A model generated the notes under the pieces. It worked only from the letters and a program-made list of their open reading frames with translations, was not told where the DNA came from and made no database searches. A stretch of 62,841 bases of DNA from a virus. The stretch's first letter is position 1; each line of letters starts with the position of its first letter. The stretch spans positions 1 through 62,841 of the IMG/VR virus record IMGVR_UViG_3300033064_004529; one strand, written 5' to 3'. Position numbers and translations under genes: made by a program. Shown here piece after piece: positions 9,161 to 17,505 of the stretch.

Positions 9161-9213
9161 TTTCTATCTTTCTCTCTTCTATTATTTCTAATGGAGTATG
9201 GTGTTTGTTCTAC

Positions 9214-9223
9214 GATATAAATA
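9214..9223 (-). promoter_or_regulatory. TATA box before the tail tube gene
   Basis: Minus-strand ATTTATATCG, 54-63 bases before the ATG at 9160. One of the few intergenic gaps in the late region, so an internal promoter for the abundant tube protein is plausible. Confidence 0.5.
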
Positions 9224-9234
9224 ATCGGTGAAGG

Positions 9235-9675
9235 TTATGCCGTGTTTCTCACGACTTCAACCTCAATCCCCATGAAGGCGAAGTACCTGATGAAGTTCTG
9301 AGGAGCGTTCTGACTGTACTCCACAACAGACGCCTCAGTCCGTGCAATGTAACTCCCACCCAACGTTCGATCCGTCTCAATCTTATCTATGATTTCACCG
9401 ACGTAGCCGGTAATCTCCTTCAGGTTCGCCTTCGTCCCCGTCCCCTGATGGGAAATCTTAGCTTGAAACGTGAACAGGTGCCGTGTCTCATACGGTCCTA
9501 TGGCTTCTGCTACGTCGCGTATGAGGCTCAGCAGGCACACTGGGTCTGTTTCATCGTAGTATATGGTTCTCACGTAGTCGAAGTGGACGGAGTCAGAGTT
9601 GAAGCTTGTGCATGACTCCACCGTGGTTTCAAGTGAGTCTATGGTGTCCGATAGAACGGCGTCGTATCCTGTCAA
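9235..9675 (-). CDS. Putative tail terminator protein, 146 aa
   Basis: Small alpha/beta protein with HLFTFQAKISHQGT and a closing strand FMGIEVEVV, of the size and position of tail terminators that cap the tube. It lies between the head-tail adaptor and the tube gene. ATG start three bases after the upstream stop. Assignment rests mostly on gene order. Confidence 0.55.
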   Translation of the reverse strand: MTGYDAVLSDTIDSLETTVESCTSFNSDSVHFDYVRTIYYDETDPVCLLSLIRDVAEAIGPYETRHLFTFQAKISHQGTGTKANLKEITGYVGEIIDKIETDRTLGGSYIARTEASVVEYSQNAPQNFIRYFAFMGIEVEVVRNTA

Positions 9676-9678
9676 CTA

Positions 9679-10440
9679 CTACACTCCTTGGACGGTTGCG
9701 ATGGCGAACTCCACGGGGAAATGCTTTTTAGCTATCTCCTCAGTCCTCTTATCTATGTACGCCATCTGAACATCGAACTGGGTGTTCACATAGCTGTTAA
9801 GGTCTCCACCCTCGTAGGTAGCCACATTCGTCGGCTGAGCGGAGAACAGACGGGCGAATATAACCTTCTCACACACCTTCAGCATAGCGTACTCACGGAG
9901 AATCTTCGTATTTATATTATACCCGTACACATATCCCCCTGTAACCCGTCTCCTGCCAGCATACGGGATGTCATGGAAGAAGTAGAAGGCGATTCCATCA
10001 TAGTTACCCGTCTTATGGTTAAACTTCTTGACAACCATAAAGTCCGTGTTCGCCGCCCCTGGAAGATTATCTTTGCATACCAGTAGCTCCGTGTCTGGTG
10101 CACTGTCGAGTGTTGCATCGTTCTTATAGAAGCTTCCGCTGGTGACGGAGACTATTGGGGTGTAAGGTGGAATTATGGTTCTGCCGACTTCGGACTCTGG
10201 TAGTCCTTGGATGAACCATGCGACGCTTCCCCTTCCTACTGCTGCCGTTGGGCTGACATCCATCACTGTTCCTGATACCGCTGTCTGGGTTCCCCATCGT
10301 TCCCGTAGCATTCCTGACTCCACTTCGTCGATGAACGCTAGGACTTCTCCGTCGCTTGGTTTGGTGTCGGCGTCTAAGTTTATCTGTAGGAATCGCTCGA
10401 TGTCTTCTATGTCAACCCATTTAGTTTCATATTCTGACAT
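9679..10440 (-). CDS. Putative head-tail adaptor, 253 aa
   Basis: The first 55 residues (DIEDIERFLQINLDADTKP...) and the late helix (LREYAMLKVCEKVIFARLF) resemble connector proteins that attach to the portal. It is the first of the neck cluster (adaptor, terminator, tube). The rest is beta-rich. No catalytic motif. Assignment by pattern and order. Confidence 0.55.
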   Translation of the reverse strand: MSEYETKWVDIEDIERFLQINLDADTKPSDGEVLAFIDEVESGMLRERWGTQTAVSGTVMDVSPTAAVGRGSVAWFIQGLPESEVGRTIIPPYTPIVSVTSGSFYKNDATLDSAPDTELLVCKDNLPGAANTDFMVVKKFNHKTGNYDGIAFYFFHDIPYAGRRRVTGGYVYGYNINTKILREYAMLKVCEKVIFARLFSAQPTNVATYEGGDLNSYVNTQFDVQMAYIDKRTEEIAKKHFPVEFAIATVQGV

Positions 10441-10743
10441 TTATATTCTTCTCCCGACGTGAACAGGGTATGTCTCCGTTGCCTGCACCTCATTTCCAGT
10501 AGTCAACTCCAGCTCATACCGCGCCCTGCCAGCAGCGGGGAAGTCGCCGCTCAGCACCGTGTAGGAGACATAGCCCAGTGTGGCGCTGGCGTTTGTGCAG
10601 GTTCCGCTGATGAGGAGTGTGTCATCCATCTTCACCTTCAGCGTGACCGTGTAGCCTGACACGTTCATAGCGGTTCCATCCGCCTCCTGAATCGTGAAGA
10701 ACTGGGCGACGTTCCGCTCAAACTTTTTGATTTTCCACGACAC
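10441..10743 (-). CDS. BppU-like/immunoglobulin-like virion protein, 100 aa
   Basis: GTG start three bases after the upstream stop. The product has the pattern F-x-IQEADGTAMNVSGYTVTLKVK ... YELELTTGNEVQATETYPVHV, the layout of small N-terminal domains of phage baseplate upper proteins. Likely a virion surface or adaptor domain. Confidence 0.55.
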   Translation of the reverse strand: MSWKIKKFERNVAQFFTIQEADGTAMNVSGYTVTLKVKMDDTLLISGTCTNASATLGYVSYTVLSGDFPAAGRARYELELTTGNEVQATETYPVHVGRRI

Positions 10744-10746
10744 GAC

Positions 10747-11520
10747 TCATCTAACCCCCACGATTCCGCCTCTAGAGTTTAATGCTTTCATCATATTATA
10801 TATTTCTGTTTCCTCCTCAGTAATTGGTCCTCTCTTTTTAAATAGTTTCAATAGACAATACCTAATTAATAGTTGAGCTTGTTGCCTTTTTGCGACTAGG
10901 TGTGGCTCAACTTGTTCCAAGAATGGAATTATATGATGCCCCCTAGCATGGAACTGATATAATTGCCTACGTTGTTTGTATCCATATTCCCTCTCTTTTA
11001 TCTCATTTTTCTGAAGGAAACCACCTAGCTTTTCAGATAAAAACTCTATCAATAATGGATTAGAGTTTGTTATACCAACTCCCGGCCTATATCCTGAGGG
11101 GCGTCCATTATATTTAGTTTGAGAGAGTATGAAATGCCCGTCCCCATCCATTAATCCAGCCAAATAAATCCATTCATCTTTTGTTAGTGATGGACACCGA
11201 TTCATCCTATCTATGTGATATGTTATCTGAAGTCTTGGAATGCCCATGTTGAATGCTTTGGTCTTTATTGTAGTCCATGCTCGCGGTGTATAGATTTTTT
11301 CAATTTCCTCTCTTGGAAATCCGGGATAAACTATTCTTAATAAATCCTTTTCCTCATCCGTCCATGGAACGTATCTTCTTCTAGTTAAGTTTAAACGCCC
11401 TGCTTTGGTGCCAATCCCAATCCAAGATCGTGTGGGAAACTCCCTTAACAAACTTTCCCGTGACTCGACTGACCATAGATTACGTAGGCTTTCCGCCTCT
11501 TGATCTGTCCACCATGACAT
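10747..11520 (-). CDS. LAGLIDADG homing endonuclease with SANT-like N-terminus, 257 aa
   Basis: Residues 120-128 read LAGLMDGDG, the helix carrying the active-site acid; only one such motif is evident, so it should act as a dimer. Residues 1-45 and 50-93 each look like SANT/Myb helix-turn-helix units (WWTDQEAESLRNLW, PWTDEEKDLLRIVYP). It is clearly AT-rich compared with neighbours, as expected of a mobile endonuclease within the late operon. Confidence 0.88.
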   Translation of the reverse strand: MSWWTDQEAESLRNLWSVESRESLLREFPTRSWIGIGTKAGRLNLTRRRYVPWTDEEKDLLRIVYPGFPREEIEKIYTPRAWTTIKTKAFNMGIPRLQITYHIDRMNRCPSLTKDEWIYLAGLMDGDGHFILSQTKYNGRPSGYRPGVGITNSNPLLIEFLSEKLGGFLQKNEIKEREYGYKQRRQLYQFHARGHHIIPFLEQVEPHLVAKRQQAQLLIRYCLLKLFKKRGPITEEETEIYNMMKALNSRGGIVGVR

Positions 11521-11667
11521 CTAAATCACCTTCACAGTGACGGTTCTATCGAAAAGGTTTACCGTCCCGCTTCGGGGGAGAAGGTTAACCGTTAGGGCGG
11601 TGGGTCTATCACTTGGCGCCCCGAACCATGATTTTAACCAGTGTGAAATCAGAGATAACGTTGGCAT
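11521..11667 (-). CDS. 48-aa protein ending in short beta repeats
   Basis: Reads MPTLSLISHWLKSWFGAPSD, then LTVNLLPRSGTVNLFDRTV and TVKVI. The TV-x-L-x3-R repeat of about nine residues recurs in a 35-residue protein at 31740-31847. It fits between the endonuclease and the next gene, stop directly before 11520. Probably a small virion surface protein or beta-strand donor; no family recognised. Confidence 0.5.
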   Translation of the reverse strand: MPTLSLISHWLKSWFGAPSDRPTALTVNLLPRSGTVNLFDRTVTVKVI

Positions 11668-11746
11668 ACTCGTCAAGAAGTGGTTTGGATGTTCTATAAT
11701 ATAAAAGAAGCGGAGAGATTACCTTTGCATCCCCAAGGAGTTACTC

Positions 11747-11920
11747 TTAGGAATCAGGGGCGTTCGCCTGCCTCTGGAATATCAGCAGGTTCTCGTAAAC
11801 CGTGTCCGCGGCGCGGTGAAGGGGCGCCAAGTTGGGGTGCTCCTCCTTTATATAGTTTCGGATAGCCCTCATGTTAGCTACGTACCGCTTGAGAGTTCTC
11901 CTCATTTTTTCGTCTTCCAC
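11747..11920 (-). CDS. Small helical late protein, 57 aa
   Basis: GTG start with an ideal ribosome site (AGGAGGTGAAA) three bases upstream. The basic helical sequence (MRRTLKRYVANMRAIRNYI) is followed by an amphipathic helix. It lies 11 bases after the 81-residue gene. No family recognised. Confidence 0.65.
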   Translation of the reverse strand: MEDEKMRRTLKRYVANMRAIRNYIKEEHPNLAPLHRAADTVYENLLIFQRQANAPDS

Positions 11921-11931
11921 ACTTTCACCTC

Positions 11932-12177
11932 CTAAACTACGTTCGCGTCCTCTGGACTGTACTGTTCCACCTTGAAGCCGCTCTCGTTGAATACCATTGC
12001 CACAGCCTCAAGCTCAATTCCTGTCAGTGTGACCCTTTTCCCCGTGTTCGGGTTGCTCATCTGAATGCCGGATAGGAACCCAGTTCGGTGCTCGACTCCG
12101 ATGATGATGGGGTGGGCTAACCCGTCTTCTATGGCGTCCCAATAGTTTATTTGGCTCTCCTTTTTCTCTAGTCTCAT
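11932..12177 (-). CDS. Hypothetical late protein, 81 aa
   Basis: ATG with AGGTGAACTC upstream. Short alpha/beta protein (GLAHPIIIGVEHRTGFLSGIQ ... VTLTGIELEAVAMVFNESGF). Sits between the glycan cassette and the neck genes. No motif recognised. Confidence 0.6.
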   Translation of the reverse strand: MRLEKKESQINYWDAIEDGLAHPIIIGVEHRTGFLSGIQMSNPNTGKRVTLTGIELEAVAMVFNESGFKVEQYSPEDANVV

Positions 12178-12189
12178 GAGTTCACCTTC

Positions 12190-13245
12190 CTACCAGCCTT
12201 CTTTTATTGCTTTTATGTATAACTCTTCGTATCTTTGAGCCATAGCCTCCTTCGAGAAACGTTCAGCGCGTTTTCGACAGTCAGATAACCGAATTGTACC
12301 TATTTTAGATACCGCATTAACCAATTCATCAACACTTTCACAAATGAATCCGTTTTTTCCCGTCTCAATTATCTCTGGAAGCGCTCCATCTCTTAGGGCG
12401 ACTGGGACGGTTCCACATGCCATAGCCTCACAAGCGATCAAACCAAATGGCTCCCCGAAAATCGACGGTATGAGAAGCGCCTTAGCATTCTGAAGCAACT
12501 CCACCTTCGCGGCGTGGCTCACCTCTCCAAGAAAGTTGGCGTATAGTGACTGTTGACATCTCGCTTTAATATCTAAGACATACTGTTCGTTCGCCACGAA
12601 GCTGATTCCACCGACGATGTCGATGGGCGTCTTCGTCTTCTCCGCTACCTCAATTGCCACATGGGGTGCCTTGATGGGGTCGATGCGTCCGAGGAACATA
12701 AGTCGGTCCCCCTTCTCCTCTTTATAGGGGTAACTGTCTAAATCGATCCCGTTGTAAGCATATTCACTTGGAATCTTAACTGGCACCTTACCATCATACC
12801 CTGTCTCGTAGCACCTCTTCATCCATTTGCTGATGCCGATGAAATTCAAGTCGAATGGCGATTGGGATTTGCCCCACCAATCGTAGGAAACGTGTCCGTG
12901 ATGCGTGTGGCATACGTTTAAGTCTAGATTTCTTGACTTGCAGGCATAGGTGTGCCCAAACCAGTTATGCTCATGAATGATGTCGAAGTCGGCTAGTTTC
13001 GGTTCACACTTTTCCAGCATCACCTTCTCTGTTTTAACCCAGTCAACCCCGACAGTTGACAGTGCTGCTCCGGTGCTTATGTGGAATCCCCCCTTTGGCG
13101 TTATGGTGGGGTCTGGGCTGAAGCAGATTACCTTATGCCCCCTTCCGATTAGTCCTTTCCATAGGTCGTAGACAACACGTTCCAATCCTCCATAAGCCGG
13201 AGGAGGTACTCCGAAGAAGGGCGTGCTGATCAACGCGATTTTCAC
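12190..13245 (-). CDS. Family 4 glycosyltransferase, 351 aa
   Basis: GT-B fold layout: the N-terminal GGLERVVYDLWKGLIGRGH loop, a middle MFLGRIDPIKAPHVAIEVAEK segment starting the donor domain, and the EPFGLIACEAMACGTVPVA motif with the nucleotide-sugar Glu pair near residue 270. Retaining sugar transferase, cytosolic or membrane-peripheral. Overlaps the aminotransferase start by four bases, so the two are probably co-translated. Donor and acceptor unknown. Confidence 0.9.
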   Translation of the reverse strand: MKIALISTPFFGVPPPAYGGLERVVYDLWKGLIGRGHKVICFSPDPTITPKGGFHISTGAALSTVGVDWVKTEKVMLEKCEPKLADFDIIHEHNWFGHTYACKSRNLDLNVCHTHHGHVSYDWWGKSQSPFDLNFIGISKWMKRCYETGYDGKVPVKIPSEYAYNGIDLDSYPYKEEKGDRLMFLGRIDPIKAPHVAIEVAEKTKTPIDIVGGISFVANEQYVLDIKARCQQSLYANFLGEVSHAAKVELLQNAKALLIPSIFGEPFGLIACEAMACGTVPVALRDGALPEIIETGKNGFICESVDELVNAVSKIGTIRLSDCRKRAERFSKEAMAQRYEELYIKAIKEGW

Positions 13246-14279
13246 TGTTTTGCCTCCTTAAATGTGTCACACACATACTTCACCTGCTCATCGGTGAGAT
13301 GAGGGTACGACGGCAGACATATACCAGATGATGAATACTTCACAGCGTTGGGGAACCCCTCAAGACCGAAGTGGGTGTGCAAAGGTTTGAAGAATGCCCT
13401 AGCCCCCACCCCGTTCTCCCTCAAGTGGGAGACTACGCTATCACGCTTCTCCGATGGAACCTTCACGAGCACCCTCCAAGGCAACTCACCGAGAGGAGGA
13501 ATAGGAATATCCCCGCATTCATTGTAGAGTCCGACGATTTCCCTCATCCGCCTAACCCTATCGGGAAGCCTCCTCAATTGAGACAGCGCCAATGCCGCAC
13601 TCATATCCGTCCATGTGAAGTTATAACCCTCATGAACATGTGTATCAGCCTCGTCGTGACCTTTGAAGTTGCCCTGATTCTTAAGGCGTTGAAGCGTCAC
13701 ATACAGTTTCTCATCGTCGGTGACTACCACTCCTCCCTGCCCAGCGGTGATTATCTTCGTCGAGGAGAGGCTGAAGCACCCAATGTCAGTGTCCGCCCCC
13801 ATCTGCTTCCCATTTGGGTCTGTTGAGCCGAGTCCCTGACAGGCATCCTCAATAACGTATCTGCATCCAAAGTGTTCAACCAGTCTATCCAAGTCACAGC
13901 GATGCCCATTGTTATGAACCACAATGACGTGGCTGACATCAGACTTACAGGCAGAGTCCACATCAATGTTACCATAGTCATCCACATCAACCAATATCGG
14001 GATTCCCCCTGCAAGGTGAACCGCAGTAATTGAGCCAAGCGCAGTAAAGTCAGGCACAGCCACCCGCCCCCCCCGCTTCAACCCAGATGCCTTCAACGAG
14101 GAGAATAACGCAGCGGTTCCACTGGACACGGGAACGGCGTATTCTCTCCCAACGTATTCGGCGAACTTCTCCGAGAACTCCTTGGTTCGGCTATGCTCTA
14201 TAAGCCACCCGCTTCTAATCGCAGCGGATACGGCTTCAACGTCACTCTCATCAAAACTAGGCATAAAAAGAGGAATCAT
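13242..14279 (-). CDS. DegT/DnrJ/EryC1-type sugar aminotransferase, 345 aa
   Basis: PLP-dependent fold type I. The Schiff-base lysine is K175 in SLSSTKIITAGQGG, with the upstream VIEDACQGLGS motif holding the cofactor Asp and the early SSGTAALFSSLKA phosphate-binding loop. Family members aminate keto-sugar nucleotides. Four-base overlaps on both sides tie it to the GT4 and acetyltransferase genes, so an aminated and acylated sugar is the likely product. Confidence 0.9.
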   Translation of the reverse strand: MIPLFMPSFDESDVEAVSAAIRSGWLIEHSRTKEFSEKFAEYVGREYAVPVSSGTAALFSSLKASGLKRGGRVAVPDFTALGSITAVHLAGGIPILVDVDDYGNIDVDSACKSDVSHVIVVHNNGHRCDLDRLVEHFGCRYVIEDACQGLGSTDPNGKQMGADTDIGCFSLSSTKIITAGQGGVVVTDDEKLYVTLQRLKNQGNFKGHDEADTHVHEGYNFTWTDMSAALALSQLRRLPDRVRRMREIVGLYNECGDIPIPPLGELPWRVLVKVPSEKRDSVVSHLRENGVGARAFFKPLHTHFGLEGFPNAVKYSSSGICLPSYPHLTDEQVKYVCDTFKEAKQ

Positions 14280-14911
14280 TTTAAATCCTTCTTCTTCACA
14301 GCGGGAACCCCCGCCACCATCGTATATGGCGCCACGTCACCTATAACTGTTGCCCCAGCAGCCACCACAGCCCCCTCACCAACCGTTACATGGGGAATAA
14401 CATCTGCCCCCAACCCGACGAAGGCACACTCCTCAACAACGACACACCCACCAAGAGTCACACCCGGCCCTATTTGGGCGAACTCATGTATGCTGTTGTC
14501 ATGTTCTATTATGGCTCCGGTGTTGATGATGGCCCCCAACCCGACTTTGGCGTAGGCGTTTATCTTTGCCCCCGGCATAACTAGAACCCCGTCTCCTATT
14601 GTGGCTGAGTGGGAGATTACTGCGTCTGGGTGGATTGCTGATACTGGGCATTTATCTATTAACAGCGACAACCCCTCAACGTGAAGTCGCCTCATAACGT
14701 TGTCCCCAGTCGCCACGAAGTATTCCACGTCGGGTTCTCCGAGAAACTCTAGGTTGTGCAGAGCCTTACCTAAGACGGGGGCGCTCAACTGGTGTCTATC
14801 CTCCTCTGGGACATAGTTGTCCATGAAGCCAGCTATCTCTACGCCGTTCAACGTGAAGATGTCCTGTGCAATCTTCGCCCCGGATGCCCCTCCGACTATT
14901 ACAACTCTCAA
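14276..14911 (-). CDS. NeuD/PglD-like sugar acyltransferase, 211 aa
   Basis: N-terminal Rossmann-like segment (VVIVGGASGAKIAQDIF) followed by left-handed beta-helix hexapeptides from residue 90 to 205 (IGDGVLVMPGAKINAYAKVGLGA) and the closing GVPAVKKKDL. This is the architecture of NeuD/PglD enzymes that acetylate an amino sugar. Directly downstream of the aminotransferase, which would supply the amine. Substrate is inference. Confidence 0.9.
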   Translation of the reverse strand: MRVVIVGGASGAKIAQDIFTLNGVEIAGFMDNYVPEEDRHQLSAPVLGKALHNLEFLGEPDVEYFVATGDNVMRRLHVEGLSLLIDKCPVSAIHPDAVISHSATIGDGVLVMPGAKINAYAKVGLGAIINTGAIIEHDNSIHEFAQIGPGVTLGGCVVVEECAFVGLGADVIPHVTVGEGAVVAAGATVIGDVAPYTMVAGVPAVKKKDLK

Positions 14912-14912
14912 G

Positions 14913-15464
14913 TCAATCCTCTGCCTTATACGCCTCTATAATCATATCCCAGTAGACAAAGGGAACAGGCTTCACCAATCCTTTGACGAAGCCCCCCGCT
15001 ATCAGTAATTCCACAATATATGTCGGTGAGAAGGCGGACTTGTGATAGTTCCCCGTTTCACCCCAACTTCCCTCCTGCCCCCCGAATAGCATAGCGTTCT
15101 CCTTCACCCCTATCACCCCCCGCCTCACGATTTCCCTGCACTGTTCAAGAGTATTCGGACAGATGATTACGGCGACTCCCCCCGGTTTAAGCACTCTGAA
15201 CATTTCGCTGGCGAAGTGGGTGTGGTATCTCCACCCGAGGTGCTCGATAACCATTTTAGAGTACACTCCATCGTATATTTCATCCTCTACAGGGAGCCTT
15301 TTCTCCAAGTCGGCTACTATGTCAACCGTTGGAAGATCTCTGAAATCAATATTCGGATGGAAGGACGGGTTTTCCCCTCCGCCTAACTCCAGTATGTTCC
15401 ACCCTTTCTCAAACGGGGTAATGTAGACGTTATCGGTGGATGTGTCTCTAATCCCTATCTTCAA
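14913..15464 (-). CDS. Class I SAM-dependent methyltransferase, 183 aa
   Basis: TTG at 15464 is preferred: TTGA overlaps the upstream stop and GGAGGT lies eight bases before it. SAM motif I is NILELGGGENPSFHPNID; the post-motif region has FRVLKPGGVAVIICPN. It resembles the first half of the 405-residue protein at 19528. Typical of sugar or glycan methyltransferases in glycan clusters. Confidence 0.8.
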   Translation of the reverse strand: MKIGIRDTSTDNVYITPFEKGWNILELGGGENPSFHPNIDFRDLPTVDIVADLEKRLPVEDEIYDGVYSKMVIEHLGWRYHTHFASEMFRVLKPGGVAVIICPNTLEQCREIVRRGVIGVKENAMLFGGQEGSWGETGNYHKSAFSPTYIVELLIAGGFVKGLVKPVPFVYWDMIIEAYKAED

Positions 15465-16576
15465 CCGATGACCTCCACCATCTCCGCCCAGAGCCTCATG
15501 TCCCCCCATACTCTGTCAAAGTATTTCTGGATAACCTTACGTTTAAAACGCAGGGAGAGACTCATGGTGTCAACTAACTGTAGGAATAGTCCTATGCAGT
15601 CGTAGCTTGGTCCATAGAGCCTCATCATCTGAACGGCGGGGTAGAAATACATGTTTATAATCATTCCCCAGAACTCATTCATGAGGTCCTTGTAGGCGTC
15701 ATGTGGGTGTCTGAGGTGGGTTGCAGTGGGTGGTCCGAACGTCATATCCTTATCCATGTAGTCCAATATCTTCTTGCAGATGTACCCCGCCCAGATGTCG
15801 TCGTAGCGTCCAAGGGTTACGTCGCCCAGCCGTACGTTCATGGGGAACTCGTACTGGGTTACAAGGTAATCTGTGTTGAAGGATACATTCTGAAGGCACA
15901 TAGATGTGTAGCACCCCCGCTCAACGATGGTTGTCTCCAACTCTCTGTTATACGGTATCTGTATATCCCCCTTCGATACACGGCTCAACGCCGCTATATC
16001 TGGGTCTCCCGACCAGACGCCTATATTAACCGCTGTATCCGCTGTCCTTCTGCTGGTTTTATAGTGTCTCTCCCCCATCAGTGAGAGGGGATACCCCCGT
16101 GTGTAAACGTCTGTTCTCCCGAGGAAGTCGGTTAAGTTGACATATGAGTTCTCTGGTTTAACTGCCTTAACGTAGTCGTTCTCCCCTAAGGCGCACACAT
16201 GCTTCCCGATGAAGTTCTCCTCTGTCTTAGGGAAGTTGTCGTCGTCAACCGCTATGATGACCTCGTTGCCATCCTGACGTGCAATGAGGAAACCGAGTAT
16301 TCTCCGCTGATAATTGTTCTCCTGAAACACTCCTGCGTAAGACGGTTTCCCATGGGATAGCCACTCCTTCTGGTCGTCCATGCTGAGAACTGTCAGATTC
16401 TCGTCTGGGATAACCCGTCCGAGGTGCTTGTTAACCTTCTTGATGGGAGTCTTATTATCCCCCACAATGTAATAGTGAACATCATCATACCCATACTTCT
16501 GAGCGTTATCATATATATACGGGATACACTGGGGAACTGTTATAGTGGTTGTGACTACCGCTATATCCTTCATCAC
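15461..16576 (-). CDS. GT75-like reversibly glycosylated protein / UDP-arabinopyranose mutase homologue, 371 aa
   Basis: Matches the plant RGP/UAM pattern: VVTTTITVPQ near the start, DDDN at 111-114 as metal-binding acids, RGYPLS at 160-165 (the region holding the reversibly glycosylated Arg in plant proteins), then RYDDIWAGYICKKILD and HLRHPHDAYKDL. Could interconvert pyranose and furanose UDP-sugar forms or transfer pentose. Overlaps both neighbours by four bases. Recognition from memory of the family; activity untested. Confidence 0.75.
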   Translation of the reverse strand: MMKDIAVVTTTITVPQCIPYIYDNAQKYGYDDVHYYIVGDNKTPIKKVNKHLGRVIPDENLTVLSMDDQKEWLSHGKPSYAGVFQENNYQRRILGFLIARQDGNEVIIAVDDDNFPKTEENFIGKHVCALGENDYVKAVKPENSYVNLTDFLGRTDVYTRGYPLSLMGERHYKTSRRTADTAVNIGVWSGDPDIAALSRVSKGDIQIPYNRELETTIVERGCYTSMCLQNVSFNTDYLVTQYEFPMNVRLGDVTLGRYDDIWAGYICKKILDYMDKDMTFGPPTATHLRHPHDAYKDLMNEFWGMIINMYFYPAVQMMRLYGPSYDCIGLFLQLVDTMSLSLRFKRKVIQKYFDRVWGDMRLWAEMVEVIG

Positions 16577-17505
16577 AACTTCCCCAGAATATCTGCCAAC
16601 CCCTCCCGCATGCTCGCAAACTTATAGTCACCGATTACGCCAAGCATCTTACTCGGGTCGGAGAACAGCGCCTTAGTGTAGCGGTATCCAGGGATTTCCA
16701 CGTAGTTTGGTTCAATATTCTTCCCCAGAAGGTCGTTGATTACCGCCACTAACTCCCTTGTAGTTATGCTGGTGCCTGTGCCCACGTTGAATGCCCCTGA
16801 TGCTCCGCGGTTAACGAGTTTCCTGACGCAGTTTACGAAGTCCCCCTCGTAGATGTAGTCTCTGCTCTGGTTGCCATCACCCCATATTTCGGGGACTTCA
16901 CCATCTATCATGCCCATCAGGAACTGGTATGGCACAGAGGAGTATTTCCCCTTCACCCATTCTCTTCCTCCGTAGGCTGGGAATAGGCGTAGGGCGAGAG
17001 TCTTAACCTCTGGGAACAGCGTGTCCATAGCCTCCTCAGCCACCTTTGACACGGCGTAGATGTTGTCTGGGCGGGCGGGCATCTCCTCTTGGAATCCTCC
17101 CTGATTCGGCACCCAGTCGGCGGCGGTGCTACCATACCATGTCGCTGAAGAAGCGTAGATTAGATAGGGAATCTTATGATCCTTACAGAACTTCCTAAGA
17201 TAGTAGGCGGACTCCTCTGCTTTGGCAAGCATCTTAATCGGCTCTTCTTTAAACTGGTTCACGGTGCACGGGGCGGCGAAGTTGAATACCATGTCATAAT
17301 CAGTATTAGGCAACGCCCCCAAATTCTCTTGGTTTACTCTACCATCAATGGCAAAGCGAACTCCCTTTGGAATGGTACTGCGCTTCCCCACGGAGAAGTC
17401 ATCCATAACGTGAACCGTGTGCCCACGGCTAATCCAGTCCTCCGCTATGGCGCCCCCGATAAATCCGGCACCCCCGGCAACCAATATCTGCAAGTTTATC
17501 ACCAC
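16573..17505 (-). CDS. NAD-dependent sugar epimerase/dehydratase, 310 aa
   Basis: Extended SDR: nucleotide-binding GGAGFIGG at 11-18, the FNFAAP segment, and catalytic Y150-x3-K154 (NIYAVSKVAEE) preceded by SSATWYG. Acts on a nucleotide sugar in the cytosol. Its start lies within the end of the upstream GT gene. Likely supplies a donor for the clustered transferases. Confidence 0.88.
   Translation of the reverse strand: MVINLQILVAGGAGFIGGAIAEDWISRGHTVHVMDDFSVGKRSTIPKGVRFAIDGRVNQENLGALPNTDYDMVFNFAAPCTVNQFKEEPIKMLAKAEESAYYLRKFCKDHKIPYLIYASSATWYGSTAADWVPNQGGFQEEMPARPDNIYAVSKVAEEAMDTLFPEVKTLALRLFPAYGGREWVKGKYSSVPYQFLMGMIDGEVPEIWGDGNQSRDYIYEGDFVNCVRKLVNRGASGAFNVGTGTSITTRELVAVINDLLGKNIEPNYVEIPGYRYTKALFSDPSKMLGVIGDYKFASMREGLADILGKL

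Noticed and set aside
11521-11667. Frameshift in the 48-residue repeat protein
   Set aside because: A first reading with four Cs suggested a broken frame, but the sequence has five, which gives one intact frame.
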